Shown here: positions 46,088-57,879 of the stretch, piece after piece
How positions within the stretch are numbered: the stretch's first letter is position 1
Layout: every line of letters begins with the position of its first letter
From: Omphiscola glabra
Taxonomy: Eukaryota > Mollusca > Gastropoda > Lymnaeidae
Direction: 5' to 3'
DNA: 64,000 bases
Assembly: GCA_964017045.1 (NCBI GenBank)
Contig: OZ024809.1
Coordinates: forward strand, 10,377,012 to 10,441,011
Translations under genes and position numbers: made by a program
The notes under the pieces: model-generated
The model's input: the letters and a program-made list of their open reading frames with translations, nothing else
What the model was told of the DNA's origin: nothing
Databases searched by the model: none

Positions 46088-49000
46088 TCAGTGACCTCAC
46101 GAACTGATCCTGAAGTAATCAGCTTTTTTGATGAACCATGGACGCCAACACCTGGAACTGCCTTCAAGCTGCTCATGTCTGCCAGGCTGTGTGCTGCATT
46201 GTGGAGCGTTGTGTCTGATTGTGACGAGACTTACAACTACTGGGAGCCAGTAAGATAACGACAGCTTAATCCACTACAGCCCGAATCAGTGCAACATGCT
46301 TAATTGGCAGTCCTCACTAATCTGTGTCTAGGAAAATCAGTCCTCACTAATCTGTGTCTAGGAAAATCAGTCCTCACTAATCTGTGTCTAGGAAAATCAG
46401 TCCTCACTAATCTGTGTCTAGGAAAATTAGTCCTCCCTAATCTCTGTCTAGAAGAATATTTGAAGTGAAGGCCAACCAACCGCAAAATAATTAAGTCTGG
46501 ACCATTTAGTGTAAAGTATTGAAAGGCTCAATGGTCAAAAAATTTTGTGAGACTCTACATACCATAATTAGATTTATTAATTCCCAAGTCCCAAAGCACT
46601 AACAGAACAAAATATCATTGCAGAATTTTTTTCTAAAGAATATTGCACTTAATTCTTTTAACCATGTCAGACTCGGTGATTGTATTGAACTGATTCATAA
46701 ACACGCATCCTTAAAGAAACTGAGGTCTTCTACACAGTCGTTACTTACAATTCCCAGTGTGGATGAACACAGAAAAAAGTCTTATGGAGGGTGCTCTTTT
46801 GAAGCAATAGCGCCATAATTATGGAATAGTTTGTCTCAATCTTTGAGGGGTATTGAAAAGGATAAAACATCATTTAAGAAACATTTAAAAACTTTTTTGT
46901 TTAAACAGATTTATGAAAACCAGAGCGCAGTGAGCATGCTAAAGTAGAATGGATACCAGCGCTATATAAATATCCAATCAATCATTCAAACCATGTCAGA
47001 CCTAGTGATTGTATTGACATTGTTGTTATTGCCTTATTTATTGATTTCTCAAAGTTTTCCCACAGGCCCACTTCTTGAATTATGGGAGAGGTTTTCAGAC
47101 GTGGGAATACTCGCCAGAGTACGCCATTCGCTCTTACGCTTACATCTTGCTTCACGTCCTCCCCATGAAGTTATGTTCTACGTTTCTGGGTGACAATACA
47201 GTACGTATCTCCAGTCATTTCAAATAACATCGATTCAATAATGCTAAAGTACAAGATATTATTATCTTTCAATCAGAAAAAAACCATAATGGTATGACCA
47301 GTATTAGATAAAAGACTTTACAGGGCAATAAGAATAAATAGAGAAAACTTGGATCTAGTCGGGCCATAGAAGAGCAAGATGCTTTAGATTTAACATTGTG
47401 ATACTTCATCATCTTCATCATTAGAGTTTAATTTATAAAATTTGAAAAAATGATCTTTTTTTAGATCTTTGTTTTTTACATGACAAGATGCATGCTTGGA
47501 GTTGTCTGTGCAATATCTGAGATGCTGTTCTATAGGTAAGTTTGTCTGTGTAATAATGTTGACATGTTAGATTAGAAACATTTTAACTTAATTTTGACTC
47601 AGTTCATGTTTTGTATAAAATAAAACTTATGTCATACTCAGTAAAAAAAATATCTTGTGAGCTGCAAGCGAAATGGAATGAATAATTAAATTTATCTTTG
47701 AAAACTCCAGAGGTGTGTGCAAGGTATTTGGACCCAATGCTGGACGCCTGACCCTCATACTTCTGCTGTTTTCTGCTGGAATGTTTGCCTCAGCCTCTGC
47801 CTTTCTGCCAAGTAGTTTCTCCATGTACATGACCATGATAGCTTATGGCAGCTGGTTTGTTGGCGATGTACATGTACGTAAATGGCTGGCTTGTTGGCAA
47901 TGTTCATGTATGTAAATGGCTGGCTTGTTGGCAATGTTAATGTACGTAAATGGCTGGCTTGTTGCCGATGTTGATGTACGTAAATGGCTGGCTTGTTGGC
48001 TGTAGGAAAATGATTGTTATAATTGAAATATATTTCTGGTAGTGCTCCATTGCTGTAGATAGAAAGCTAAGATAATTTATTCACTCTGTTATTCAACCAA
48101 ATTACTTTCAGGTGAGCATTTTGGCAATCGCCTGCAGCACCATCTTAGGTTGGCCATTCGCCGCAGCCTTAGGGTGAGTAACATACACTTTAATTTTCAA
48201 TTACATTTTGGGTTGGTAACATACAGTTTAATTCAATTACATTTTGGATTGGTAACATACAGTTTAATTCAATTACATTTTGGGCTGTATACAAGTGGAA
48301 AAAAGATATAGAAAATAATTCAATAATATTCTTATTTTTATATGTACACTACCATAAAAACAGCACAAAACCCCATAGATAAGTGTCGTCCCCCCCCCCC
48401 CCCCGGGAAAAGTGTATAAGTTTAGCAATTGACTTTTAAAATCATTTGTCAGGATCCCCATAGCTTTTGATGTTCTGGTCTTGAAGAAAGACTATGTGCA
48501 CTTTTTGAAATGGAGTCTTGTATCTTTATTGGTCTTCCTGGTAAGTATGTGGAGTTGTTTGTATGGATTATATGGTTACATGTTTGTATGGTGTTCATGA
48601 TTGTATGATGTACATGTTTGTACGGTATACATGCTTGTATGGTATACATGCTTGTATAGTGTTGTTCCAAACGCAAACTTGAATGGTATAACCATGTGAT
48701 AATAAAACAAGGGCTCGCCACAGAAATCATGCAGGGCACAACTAGAGGAGGGAGAAGAAGAGGAAGACAGAGAAAAAGAAGGGAAGATAACATCAAAGAG
48801 TGGACGGGACTAAAACTAGTCGACGCTATGCGTAGTGCAGAAGACAGAGAGGAATGGAGAAGGATAGTCTTCATGTCAGCTGTGGCGCCCCAATGGTCCA
48901 AAGACTAAGGGACATGATGATGATGGTGTTGTTATGTAGATGATGTGTAAATGTCATCTTTTCCCCTTGAATGAACTCTAGCTGACCCCAAGCTCGGAAC

Positions 49001-52000
49001 AGCATTTGGGGTGTGGCTAGCTAAAAATAGTCTCTTGACCTTGTTTACAACTAAATACAATTAATCGTCTGTATCCTTAGTATTCTGTAGAATTATGCAG
49101 AAATATCTGGAAAGGAAAACATTGTGTAAGGTCTTTCTAGAAAGATCAATAGAACAGACTATAAAAGGGGACGAGAGTTATTTTTGGGGGTGTGCTATCA
49201 TTTTATCACAAGATATTTTGAGCGTGTGTTATTTTTGCTACGAGACTTGTTTACTGTGTGTGTGTAGATTCCTTTTCATCACTGTACCTTTCTACAACAT
49301 TGTGTATTTTTCAACATTGTACCGGTACAAGCCAATCATTATTCTGTAAGGCGATAGCTTTAATTATGTTTCTTTTGAAATTTATCATTAACATATTAAA
49401 ATTTATTAATTGTAATTAGCCCTGGTCTGAGTATCGATTTCTTTGTTACAGTATTTAACCTATGGTATCGTCTTTTGTTGTGTACTGTTTTAGAACGAAC
49501 CATATACTTAATTAAGAGATTAATTTCTCCATACTGATAACAGTATGTAACAGTGTACCACGTGTTCATATTGCATACATGTTTGTGTGGTTTAGATTTT
49601 GTATGATGTGCATGTTTGTTTGGTGTACATGTGTGAATGGTGTAAATGTTTCATAGTGTACAAATTTGCATGGTGTATATGTGTGTATGATGTAAATGTT
49701 TGTGTATATAAATAATACAAGTTTGTGTGGTTTAAATTTTACAGTGTTTATGTTTTTATGGTTGTATGGTGTAAATTTAGGGTTGCAAGCTGCACATATT
49801 CATACGTTATTTGAGTTGTCACTATTTGCACGTTTAAATGAGGGATTAATGCTCAGGAAAATATCCATGTCCCATAAAACTCATTGACATATCACTAAGT
49901 TCACAACCTAATATTCACCTGACTTCACACATTCTATAAGTCCAATGTCTGATGCCATTTACCCCCCAGGTGCCCACAGTGCTGATTGACATGCATTTCT
50001 ATGGCAAGTTTGTGGTGGCCCCCCTCAATATCGTCTTGTATAACGTCATCTCTGGACACGGCCCAGAACTTTATGGTAACTCAGTTGTTTGTGTCAAGTT
50101 ATTGGCAGACGTCATTGTATCTGATCTCATCCAAACTTGGTGCTGTTGTTAGTTGTTTCAGAATAAAAAAATAAAATTTTTAAAAAACCTGAATTAAATT
50201 GGTTGAGACTTGAATTAGGTTTTGATCTTTTACAGAACAAGGATAATGGGAGCAGAGTTGTCCATATACTTTATAGAACAAGGATAATGGGAGCAGAGTT
50301 GTCCATATACTTTATAGAACAAGGATAATGGGAGCAGAGTTGTCCATATACTTTATAGAACAAGGATAATGGGAGCAGAGTTGTCCATATACTTTATAGA
50401 ACAAGGATAATGGGAGCAGAGTTGTCCATATACTTTATAGAACAAGGATAATGGGAGCAGAGTTGTCCATATACTTTATAGAACAAGGATAATGGGAGCA
50501 GAGTTGTCCATATACTTTATAGAACAAGGATAATGGGAGCAGAGTTGTCCATATACTTTATAGAACAAGGATAATGAGAGCAGAGTTGTCCATATACTTT
50601 ATGCTGTAACACACTGACTCATAACTCTTTCTCTTCTCATCCAGGTGTAGAGCCACTGTCCTACTATATTATCAATGGATTTCTCAACTTTAATTTTGCT
50701 TATTTCCTGGCTCTGGGCTCCCTGCCATTTCTTGTAAGTTTTAACATCCTTTACCCCAACATTTGGTAACATTGACCACCATTTGGTAACATTGACCACC
50801 ATTTGGTAACATTGACCACCGTTTGATAACATTGACCACCATTTGGTAACATTGACCACCATTTGGTAACATTGGCTACCATTTGGTAACATTGACTACC
50901 ATTTGGTAACATTGGCTACCATTTGGTAACATTGACCACCATTTGATAACATTGACCACCATTTGGTAACATTGACCACCATTTGATAACATTGATTACC
51001 ATTTGGTAACATTGACCACCATTTGATAACATTGATTACCATTTGGTAACATTGACCACCATTTGGTAACATTGACCACCATTTGGTAACATTGACTACC
51101 ATTTGGTAACATTGACTAACATTTGGTAACATTGACTACCATTTGGTAACATTGACTACCATTTGGTAACATTGACCACCATTTGGTAACATTGACCACA
51201 ATTTGGTAACACTCTCCACCATCTGGTAACGTTCCCCACCATCTGGTAACGTTCCCCACCATCTGGTAACATTCCCTACCATCTGTTTACATTCTCCACC
51301 ATCTGGTAACACTCCCCACCATCTAGTAACATTCCCCACAATCTTGTAACATTCCCCACTATTTGTTAACATTCCCCACTATTTGTTAACATTCCCCACT
51401 ATCTGGTAACATTCCCCACTATTTGTTAACATTCCTCACCATCTGGTAACATTCCCCACTATCTGGTAACACTCCCCACTATTTGTTAACATTCCCCACC
51501 ATCTGGTAACACTCCCCACTATTTGTTAACATTCCCCACCATCTGGTAACATTCAGAGCTAAGAATTTGTTGTTTGTGAATAGTCACTTTACTATGAAAC
51601 ATGTATATTTACTTTACTATGAAACATGTATATTTACTTTACTATGAAACATGTATATTTACTTTACTATGAAACATGTATATTTACTTTACTATGAAAC
51701 ATGTATATTTTCATGTGCGGTCCTGGGGATTGAGGTGCTGAGGGGAGCCAATTGCGAAGCTTTGTTGTTAAGCTTGGCTCATTCGTCATTGTGCGTAACA
51801 TGCTAATGTAATGGACTTGGATGTGGCTAAATGGCTGTGGGCAGCTACCACCAAGTTCACTTGTCAACCTGTACGGAAATCTAAATATAGATATTTTTAA
51901 AATTTGGGTCACTTAATCACAATCCAGACACAATCTGTGAATTTCTCTTGTACGGCAAGTATAGTGGGGTTTAAGTAAAAGGGCAAGTAGAGGGGATCAC

Positions 52001-55000
52001 TGCACACTAATAAATCAATTAATTATATTTGATCACAGCCAAGGTTTAAGCTATAAGGCCATTAGCACTGGGTCTCTCCAAGACATTTGATTTATTATCT
52101 TCTTTCCTTGGTTCAGGTTCTCACTTCATGGTTCCAGAGACCCAAAGCTCTTGCAAGTGAGTCTCGTGTTACTACTTTTAGAAACACAAGTATTTTTGGG
52201 GGCACCAGCAGAATAACATTCAGCCAGTTGCACATGGAAATGGATTTATTTTTTAAACAGTTTTTCTCCCCATTTGTTAATTTTTGTTAACATTAGAGTA
52301 TGGCAATTGTAAACCACAAGGTGCATTCCACCTCACCATAACCATGGCAGTAATTGAATGTCAGTGTTACGTATCGAATTGAAAATGTTAACGGATTGAA
52401 TCGCAAATGTTAACAACTATAACAGCATAAAGAAATAAGACCCAGCACTTATGACCAACTTATGCTGGTTGTCACACATGGTTGTCACACATGGTTGTCA
52501 CACATGGTTGTCACACATGGTTGTCACACATGGTTGTCACACATTGCAATCCAGTTTTAAATATTTCACTCAACAATTAACTGTTCATTCATAGTGTCTC
52601 TCATGTGAATGCTCATAAATTAATAGTTTTGACTATTGCACTGTACGAAGTGTTTAACAGTATGATACAAACCGAGTAGAAGAACTGGTCTTTTTTTTAG
52701 ATCACAACTTGACCACAACAATACCAACACAATAATTGACCAATCCAATGTCGTCCCCAGTGTCCACTATTTATTTGTCTCTGGCTCCCATGTACATCTG
52801 GATTCTTATTTTCTTCACCAGGCCTCACAAGGTAAGTCCATCCAATCCTTAAATCATCCACTGCTCTTTCCTCATCACATTAACCCAAACATCTTTTTTT
52901 TTTAATAGTTATTTTGTTTCTTTCAAATAATCATTTTAAACCATGATATCTTTGATTTTTCATTTATGATATCTTTGAATAGTGGTTTGATTGTCATGAC
53001 TATTTGCCATTGTTTTTATGTGAGAGACATAAGTTTGGGGCTGGTACAGAAATTTTTTTTTTTTTTTTTTTCCCTCTGCATGATTTCATCTGTAGTCCAC
53101 TCTGAGTTATGAGCTCCAGTGTAGAATCAAACCTCTACTTTACTTTTGAAATATTTCAGCATTGACATTATTCAGCATTGACATTATTCAGCATTGACAT
53201 TATTCAGCATTGACATTATTCAGCATTGACATTATTCAGCATTGACATTATTCAGCATTGACATTATTCAGCATTGACATTATTCAGCATTGACATTATT
53301 CAGCATTGACATTATTCAGCATTGACATTATTCAGCATTGACATTATTCAGCATTGACATTATTCAGCATGGACATTATTGTTGAAATGCTCACGATAAG
53401 TAAGTGTAAACTTAGATTTCCCCGCCAGCACTCAAGATGTGTTTGTATGTGTTTGGTTTTGGTCAAATGTACAATTTGCCTCACCACAGGAAGAGAGGTT
53501 TTTGTTTCCCATCTACCCTTTCTTTGCAATGGCTGCAGCCCTGGTCCTTGATTCAGTTCAGGTAATTCTTCTTGTCGGCTTGGTTCCGTTCCCTAGTCTG
53601 GTTGGTTCCGTTCCCTAGTCTGGTTGATGCTTGTTTATGGTGTCTGTGTCTGATCTTATCATCTTATAGGATAAGAGATCATTTGGGATGGGGGGGATAA
53701 GAGATCATTTGGGATGGGGGGGGATAAGAGATCATTTGGGATGGGGGGGATAAGAGATCATTTGGGATGGGGGGATAAGAGATCATTTGGGATGGGGGGA
53801 TAAGAGATCATTGGGATGGGGGGATAAGAGATCATTTGGGATGGGGGATAAGAGATCATTTGGGATGGGGGGATAAGAGATCATTTGGGATGGGGGATAA
53901 GAGATCATTTGGGATGGGGGGATAAGAGATCATTTGGGATGGGGGGATAAGAGATCATTTGGGATGGGGGATAAGAGATCATTTGGGATGGGGGGATAAG
54001 AGATCATTTGGGATGGGGGGGATAAGAGATCATTTGGGATGGGGGGGGATAAGAGATCATTGGGGGATGAACATTTTATATGGACAAATAACATTTTGAG
54101 ACTTTTCTTGTTCATTAAAATTTTTGTTGTTATTTTTTTTCTCTCTGAAGTAGACATTTATGGTAATATCTTACTGTCGTCTGTCTCAGCGATTGCTTGA
54201 CCTACTATTGCAAGGAGCATCTAAAGTGGGTCACTACACAGACAGAACAAATTGGGTCACTGCTGGCTTCTCGTTGCTCTTTGCTGCTGTGTCATTCTCT
54301 AGAATAATTGCAATATACCAAGGTGGGTGACCAATCATTGTACACATAATAGCCTATGATGCCATCAATGGAATTTTGATTTTTATAAAACTGTATGCAA
54401 AAATTATATTTATCTGAAGTTAGGTGTTGATCAATTCAGCATTGTACATATGTTACTAACATTGAGTCAATTCAGCATTGTACATATGTTACTAACATTG
54501 AGTCAATTCAGCATTGTACATATGTTACTAACATTGAGTCAATTCAGCATTGTACATATGTTACTAACATTGAGTCAATTCAGCATTGTACATATGTTAC
54601 TAACATTGAGTCAATTCAGCATTGTACATATGTTACTAACATTGAGTCAATTCAGCATTGTACATATGTTACTAACATCTCATTTAATACAGGGTAATGT
54701 GCACTCTTTGATTGTTTTGTTTAAAAACCCATTATTTATCCTTAATCACTTTAATTAACCAACCCTTCACAGCCCGACATTTTCCCCTGCAGGTTACCAT
54801 GCACCATTAGACATCTATGTGGAGCTGCACCGGGTGGCCCTCGACCCCAAGATCCACACACTGCCACCAGACAAGCCAGTCACTGTCTGTGTAGGCAAAG
54901 AGTGGTACAGATATCCAAGCTCATTTTTCCTGCCTAACAAAAAGTAAGTACATTTTTACATGTATAGCTTCATATAAGGAACATTACAGATTTTAAGAAA

Positions 55001-57055
55001 TTCCTATTCTAGTTTGGCTCCATGGGTTTGAACTACCAAATCTCAAAACTGCAATAATAAATCACAAACTGAACGTAGTTATATAATTTATAATACTTTT
55101 AAAATCATTAAAATTAATATTGAAAACTAGCGAGAACCCGGCTTGCGTTGCAATGCCACTCAAAGAAAAAAAGTGTTTGTGTTTTGATTACATTTTTGAA
55201 GTAACTTTTAAATAGAAAAAATATTTTTTGTTTCTTCCGTCTGGTGTGTATACAAATAAATTAGAAGGTTTTTTGACGCATGAGCAAGCAACATACAGCT
55301 GTCCACGTGAGAAGCATGGATTTTCAAAGTTTATTCCACACACTTGTAGCGATTGATCCACCCATGTAGTAGATCTGTTTGAAATTATTTTATATAGCTC
55401 ACATAAATTTTTTTTAAAAATACGGCCTCCGACCCAAAATTGTAAAATGGTTTTACTAATTCAGAATCCTACTTATTATGTCACATACAAACTGAAATGT
55501 CGCTTGTATTTGATTCAATTCCATCCACCCATGCAATAGCTCTGTTTTAAATTATATTTGTATAACTCATATAAGAAAAAATAATTTAGGGCCCACGGCC
55601 CAAAAGGAATATTTCAAAATGGATAACCTATTTCTGAAACCTTTTTACGGCATGCACATCAACTTACCAAAGTTTTATCGCACTCGGATGAATGGTATAG
55701 GAAAGCACGTATCCGTATTTTGTTTTACTATAACAAGAGTTATTCCATCCAACATATTAACATTTTAAAAAGCATTGAATTATATTTATTAATTTTACTT
55801 TTAAGAAGTTGAAAATACATAATCAGTTTTGTAACGCACGGTTATTAAATCAAAGAAACTCAAGAGTTTTGGCTAAAATAGGCGATTAGTGCTATGACTT
55901 TATTTGTGTGTTTATTTAGAAAAAAATTAATTTTAATTTTATTTCACAATATTAACAGCGCACTAAAAGCAACTGATGTTTGTGGTTTCCTGATAAATGT
56001 GATGACAGTTTAAATCTTTGATCATAATTTTTTTTTTCCATAACTTTCAACACAAATAAAATGCTTTAGATAATTTCTTAGTTGTTACTTTCAATGTTTT
56101 TGTAATTTATAATAATAATACTTAAACTTTTACTAAAATAAAAGCGGATATATAATATTTTTTGCTCATTTAAATCTAGTCGATTTCTGTAAAATAATAG
56201 AAAATAACTATGATTGTTTTTAAGAATCCGAATGTATTTAAATCTTTTTCGTTCCTTGGCGTTACGGTCAGCATAGCTCATTCTTATGTATAATGATCTT
56301 CTTTTCCCGCCTCAGCTGGCATCTACAGTTCCTGCAGTCAGAGTTTAAAGGAATTTTACCCAAAGCTTACGAATCAGGACCAGATGCAACAAGAGTTATT
56401 CCCTCCAACATGAATGATGTTAACAGAGAGGAGCCCTCTCGATATGTAAGTCCGATGTCATTTTTAGAAATTGTCTGATTTACATCTTAGTGACAATGTC
56501 TTGTTTCTAACATGCATCTGGGTGACAATGTCTTGTGCCAGTGTTTGTCATATATAAGAAGTGGACATTACTGTAAACACATTTTTATTCTGAAGACAAC
56601 TATCGTAGCTATGCTTTGATTGATGCCTTCCATTCACATTTCAGATAGACGTAAGTCGCTGCCATTACCTGATTGACAGGGACTCAGAGGACTGGACATC
56701 ACTAGAGCCAAGGTATTCAACACAAGCAGACTGGACGGTGGTCAAACAAGCTCCATTTATAGATGCCAGCAGGTAACTAGTGTAGCTATCAGACTAACAG
56801 GTGACTAGGGTAGCCATCAGACTAGCTGGTAACTACAGTAGCTCTTAGGCTAGCTGGTAACTAGTGTAGCTAGATTCCTTGACCAAGGGAACACTGTCCA
56901 TCCACAGGTCTCACAGAGTGTTCCGAGCCTTCTACATTCCGTTCTTCTCGACCCATCACTGCACTTACACATCTTACAGCTTGCTCAAAACCACCAGAAG
57001 CAAGAAATCTACTAGGCAGGTCAAAAGGTCAGGAGGGCACAAGGTGGACAAGTGA
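46088..57055 (+). CDS. ALG9: Dolichol-P-mannose alpha-1,2-mannosyltransferase ALG9, 16 exons
   Basis: GT22 family multi-membrane-span enzyme of the ER; adds the seventh and ninth mannoses to the dolichol-linked oligosaccharide. Exons: 46088-46249, 47066-47200, 47465-47535, 47711-47873, 48112-48173, 48453-48540, 49970-50075, 50645-50733, 52117-52156, 52761-52831, 53490-53561, 54190-54322, 54793-54943, 56316-56445, 56645-56772, 56908-57055. Phases all join: 1749 nt, 582 residues plus stop, 5' end open. Family landmarks in order: SARLCAALWSVVSDCDETYN with the acidic DE pair, YGRGFQTWEYSPEYAIRSYA, SASAFLPSSFSMYMT, ILGWPFAAALG, YGKFVVAPLNIVLYNV, YYIINGFLNFN, LAPMYIWILIFF, RPHKEERFLFP, VCVGKEWYRYPSSF, NMNDVNREEPSRY. 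The exon at 54190 could instead start at 54154 (adds 12 residues in frame); 54190 matches the family length better. Confidence 0.95.
46308..46452. repeat. 30-bp minisatellite, about 5 copies
   Basis: Unit CAGTCCTCACTAATCTGTGT plus CTAGGAAAAT, starting about 60 bp after the first confident ALG9 donor (46249/46250). Confidence 0.9.
46660..47017 (+). mobile_element. 5'-truncated LINE insertion with a 29-nt direct repeat
   Basis: The frame from about 46678 reads CIELIHKHASLKKLRSSTQS, then SYGGCSFEAIAP, a stop, LWNSLSQSLRG and FKKHLKTFLF. This is the characteristic C-terminal tail of non-LTR retrotransposon ORF2. Direct repeats AACCATGTCAGAC...TGATTGTATTGA at 46660-46688 and 46989-47017 (26/29 identical) look like a long target duplication. 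The second copy ends about 48 bp before an ALG9 acceptor. Confidence 0.7.
47840..48003. repeat. ALG9: 34-bp minisatellite including the end of ALG9 exon 4
   Basis: Unit GCTGGCTTGTTGGCAATGTT plus CATGTACGTAAATG. The first unit spans the last coding bases and the donor (GATGTACAT|GTACGT at 47873/47874); about four more partial or full copies follow. Later copies retain ATGTACGTAA, so donor-like sites recur every 34 bp. Confidence 0.9.
48171..48285. repeat. ALG9: 36-39 bp minisatellite starting at the ALG9 exon 5 donor
   Basis: Three copies of GGGTKRGTAACATACA plus TTTAATTCAATTACATTTT. The first begins with the real donor GG|GTGAGTAACATACA; copies 2 and 3 have GGTAACATACAG in its place. Confidence 0.85.
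48384..48405. repeat. C homopolymer run
   Basis: A run of about 16 C followed by GGG in ALG9 intron 5, close to the next exon's acceptor. Confidence 0.95.
48560..48665. repeat. Degenerate TGTATGGTATACATG repeats
   Basis: Loose tandem copies of a unit of roughly 20 bp built on CATGCTTGTATGGTATA. A similar stretch occurs at 49560-49760 in the same intron. Confidence 0.6.
48664..48908 (+). mobile_element. LINE ORF2 C-terminal fragment
   Basis: One open frame reads RKLEWYNHVIIKQGLATEIM, then GGRRRGRQRKRREDNIKEWT, then DAMRSAEDREEWRRIVFMSA and a stop. The GRQRKR-EDNIKEWTGL-AEDRE-WR order is typical of the end of RTE/CR1-like retrotransposon proteins. The 5' part is absent. It sits in an ALG9 intron on the sense strand and is unusually intact. 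Confidence 0.8.
49560..49760. repeat. Degenerate TG-rich repeats
   Basis: Diverged copies of a GTGTACATGTTTGTATGGTG-like unit in an ALG9 intron. Periodicity is approximate. Confidence 0.6.
50230..50601. repeat. 41-bp minisatellite, 9 copies
   Basis: Nearly identical copies of AACAAGGATAATGGGAGCAG plus AGTTGTCCATATACTTTATAG, ending about 45 bp before the exon 8 acceptor of ALG9. Confidence 0.95.
50752..51555. repeat. 20-bp minisatellite, about 40 copies
   Basis: Unit ACCATTTGGTAACATTGACC with a distinct second half (51210 on) using CATCTGGTAACATTCCCC variants. It begins about 20 bp after the exon 8 donor of ALG9. Each unit keeps GGTAACATT, a weak donor-like string. Confidence 0.93.
51584..51712. 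repeat. 25-bp minisatellite, 5 copies
   Basis: Near-identical ACTTTACTATGAAACATGTA plus TATTT units. Confidence 0.93.
52468..52545. repeat. 13-bp minisatellite, about 6 copies
   Basis: Unit GGTTGTCACACAT, in ALG9 between exons 9 and 10. Confidence 0.93.
53156..53372. repeat. 16-bp minisatellite, about 13 copies
   Basis: Unit ATTCAGCATTGACATT, almost without variation. The ATTCAGCATTG string also starts the 36-bp unit at 54437, so the two arrays share a seed sequence. Confidence 0.95.
53568..53626. repeat. 22-bp duplication
   Basis: Two copies of TTGGTTCCGTTCCCTAGTCT, starting shortly after the exon 11 donor of ALG9. Confidence 0.85.
53668..54068. repeat. 24-27 bp minisatellite, about 16 copies
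   Basis: Unit GATAAGAGATCATTTGGGAT followed by a G-run of 5 to 8. The copies differ mostly in G-run length. The G-rich strand is the transcribed-sense strand. Confidence 0.95.
54437..54678. repeat. 36-bp minisatellite, about 7 copies
   Basis: Unit ATTCAGCATTGTACATATGT plus TACTAACATTGAGTCA. TACTAAC in every unit resembles a branch-point consensus. It lies about 110 bp before the exon 13 acceptor of ALG9. The long open frame across it is an artefact. Confidence 0.95.
55127..55750. repeat. Dispersed repeat with internal duplication, class unknown
   Basis: Starts AACTAGCGAGAACCCGGCTT. It has two related blocks (55361-55451 and 55526-55623) sharing AGCTCTGTTTT-like, ATTATAT..ATAACTCATATAA and CGGCCCAAAA motifs. 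The start resembles end sequences at 59294 and 59640. I cannot assign a family. In ALG9 intron 13. Confidence 0.4.
56770..56872. repeat. ALG9: About 33-bp minisatellite over the ALG9 exon 15 donor
   Basis: The real donor AGCAG|GTAACTAGTGTAGC (56772/56773) begins an array with copies AACAG|GTGACTAGGGTAGC, CTGGTAACTACAGTAGC and CTGGTAACTAGTGTAGC. The second copy is itself a good donor. Confidence 0.85.
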
Positions 57056-57280
57056 TTTCACCATGTCCATTATGTTTATTTATAAAAATGTTGATAGTTT
57101 CCAAGTTCTTCCCCTTGGCACCACATATATATGTAATATGTAATAGTATGTATGGGAGCCATATTTTTAATTAGTATTTTATTTTACCAAAGTGACCACA
57201 TCCTGATAAATCCTGGTTAGAAACTTTATATTTTTTCTGAGGGATGATTTCACTTTTCTCCATTTCTAACCTCAACATCA
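57056..57280 (+). other. ALG9 3' UTR, proximal part
   Basis: Unique sequence after the stop codon (57053-57055), followed by minisatellites. No AATAAA is seen close by; one occurs at 59461-59466. The transcript end is unknown and the UTR may include repeats. Confidence 0.4.
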
Positions 57281-57283
57281 CTG

Positions 57284-57590
57284 GACCATTGGCCTGTTCT
57301 ATCGACCTGACCATCACTTGGCCATTGGCCTGTTCTATTGACCTGACCATCACTTGGCCATTGGAATGTTCTATTGACCTGACCATCACTGGGCCATCGG
57401 CCTGTTCTATTGACCTGACTGTCACTGGGCCATTGGAATGTTCTATTGACCTGACCATCACTGGGCCATTGGCCTGTTCTGTTGACCTAACCATCACTGG
57501 GCCATTGGCCTGTTCTATTGACCTGACTGTCACTGGGCCATTGGAATGTTCTATTGACCTCACTATCACTGGGCCATCGGCTGGTTTTAC
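57284..57590. repeat. 36-bp minisatellite, about 8-9 copies
   Basis: Unit TGTTCTATTGACCTGACCAT plus CACTGGGCCATTGGCC. As 36 is a multiple of three, both strands show long open frames (12-residue repeats such as LACSIDLTITGP); no start, splice or family support for a gene. Confidence 0.93.
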
Positions 57591-57879
57591 AGCTTGTAAT
57601 GGTAACCTATTTATTAGATACCTTCTTATTACGTTGTAATATTTCAAGTAATGCGCTGTACAAGATGTAGAATTAGTATGTAATAATGATGGGGTTGTCT
57701 CATGTTATATATGAATATTGACCAAAGTTGGAAGTGCTAAATTTTCATTCCAAAGTTCGGCTGTGTGCTTCCACTACTCATTTTTTTTTTTAAAATGTTT
57801 TTTTTTCTAGTTTATGTTTTTGATGAACTTGACATTTTTATGTGAGCCTTGCCAGATTGGCTAAGTGTTAACTGAAAAC

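Noticed and set aside
57171..57647. Overlapping 131- and 158-codon frames downstream of ALG9
   Set aside because: Explained by a 36-bp tandem repeat that keeps both strands open. No protein family resemblance.
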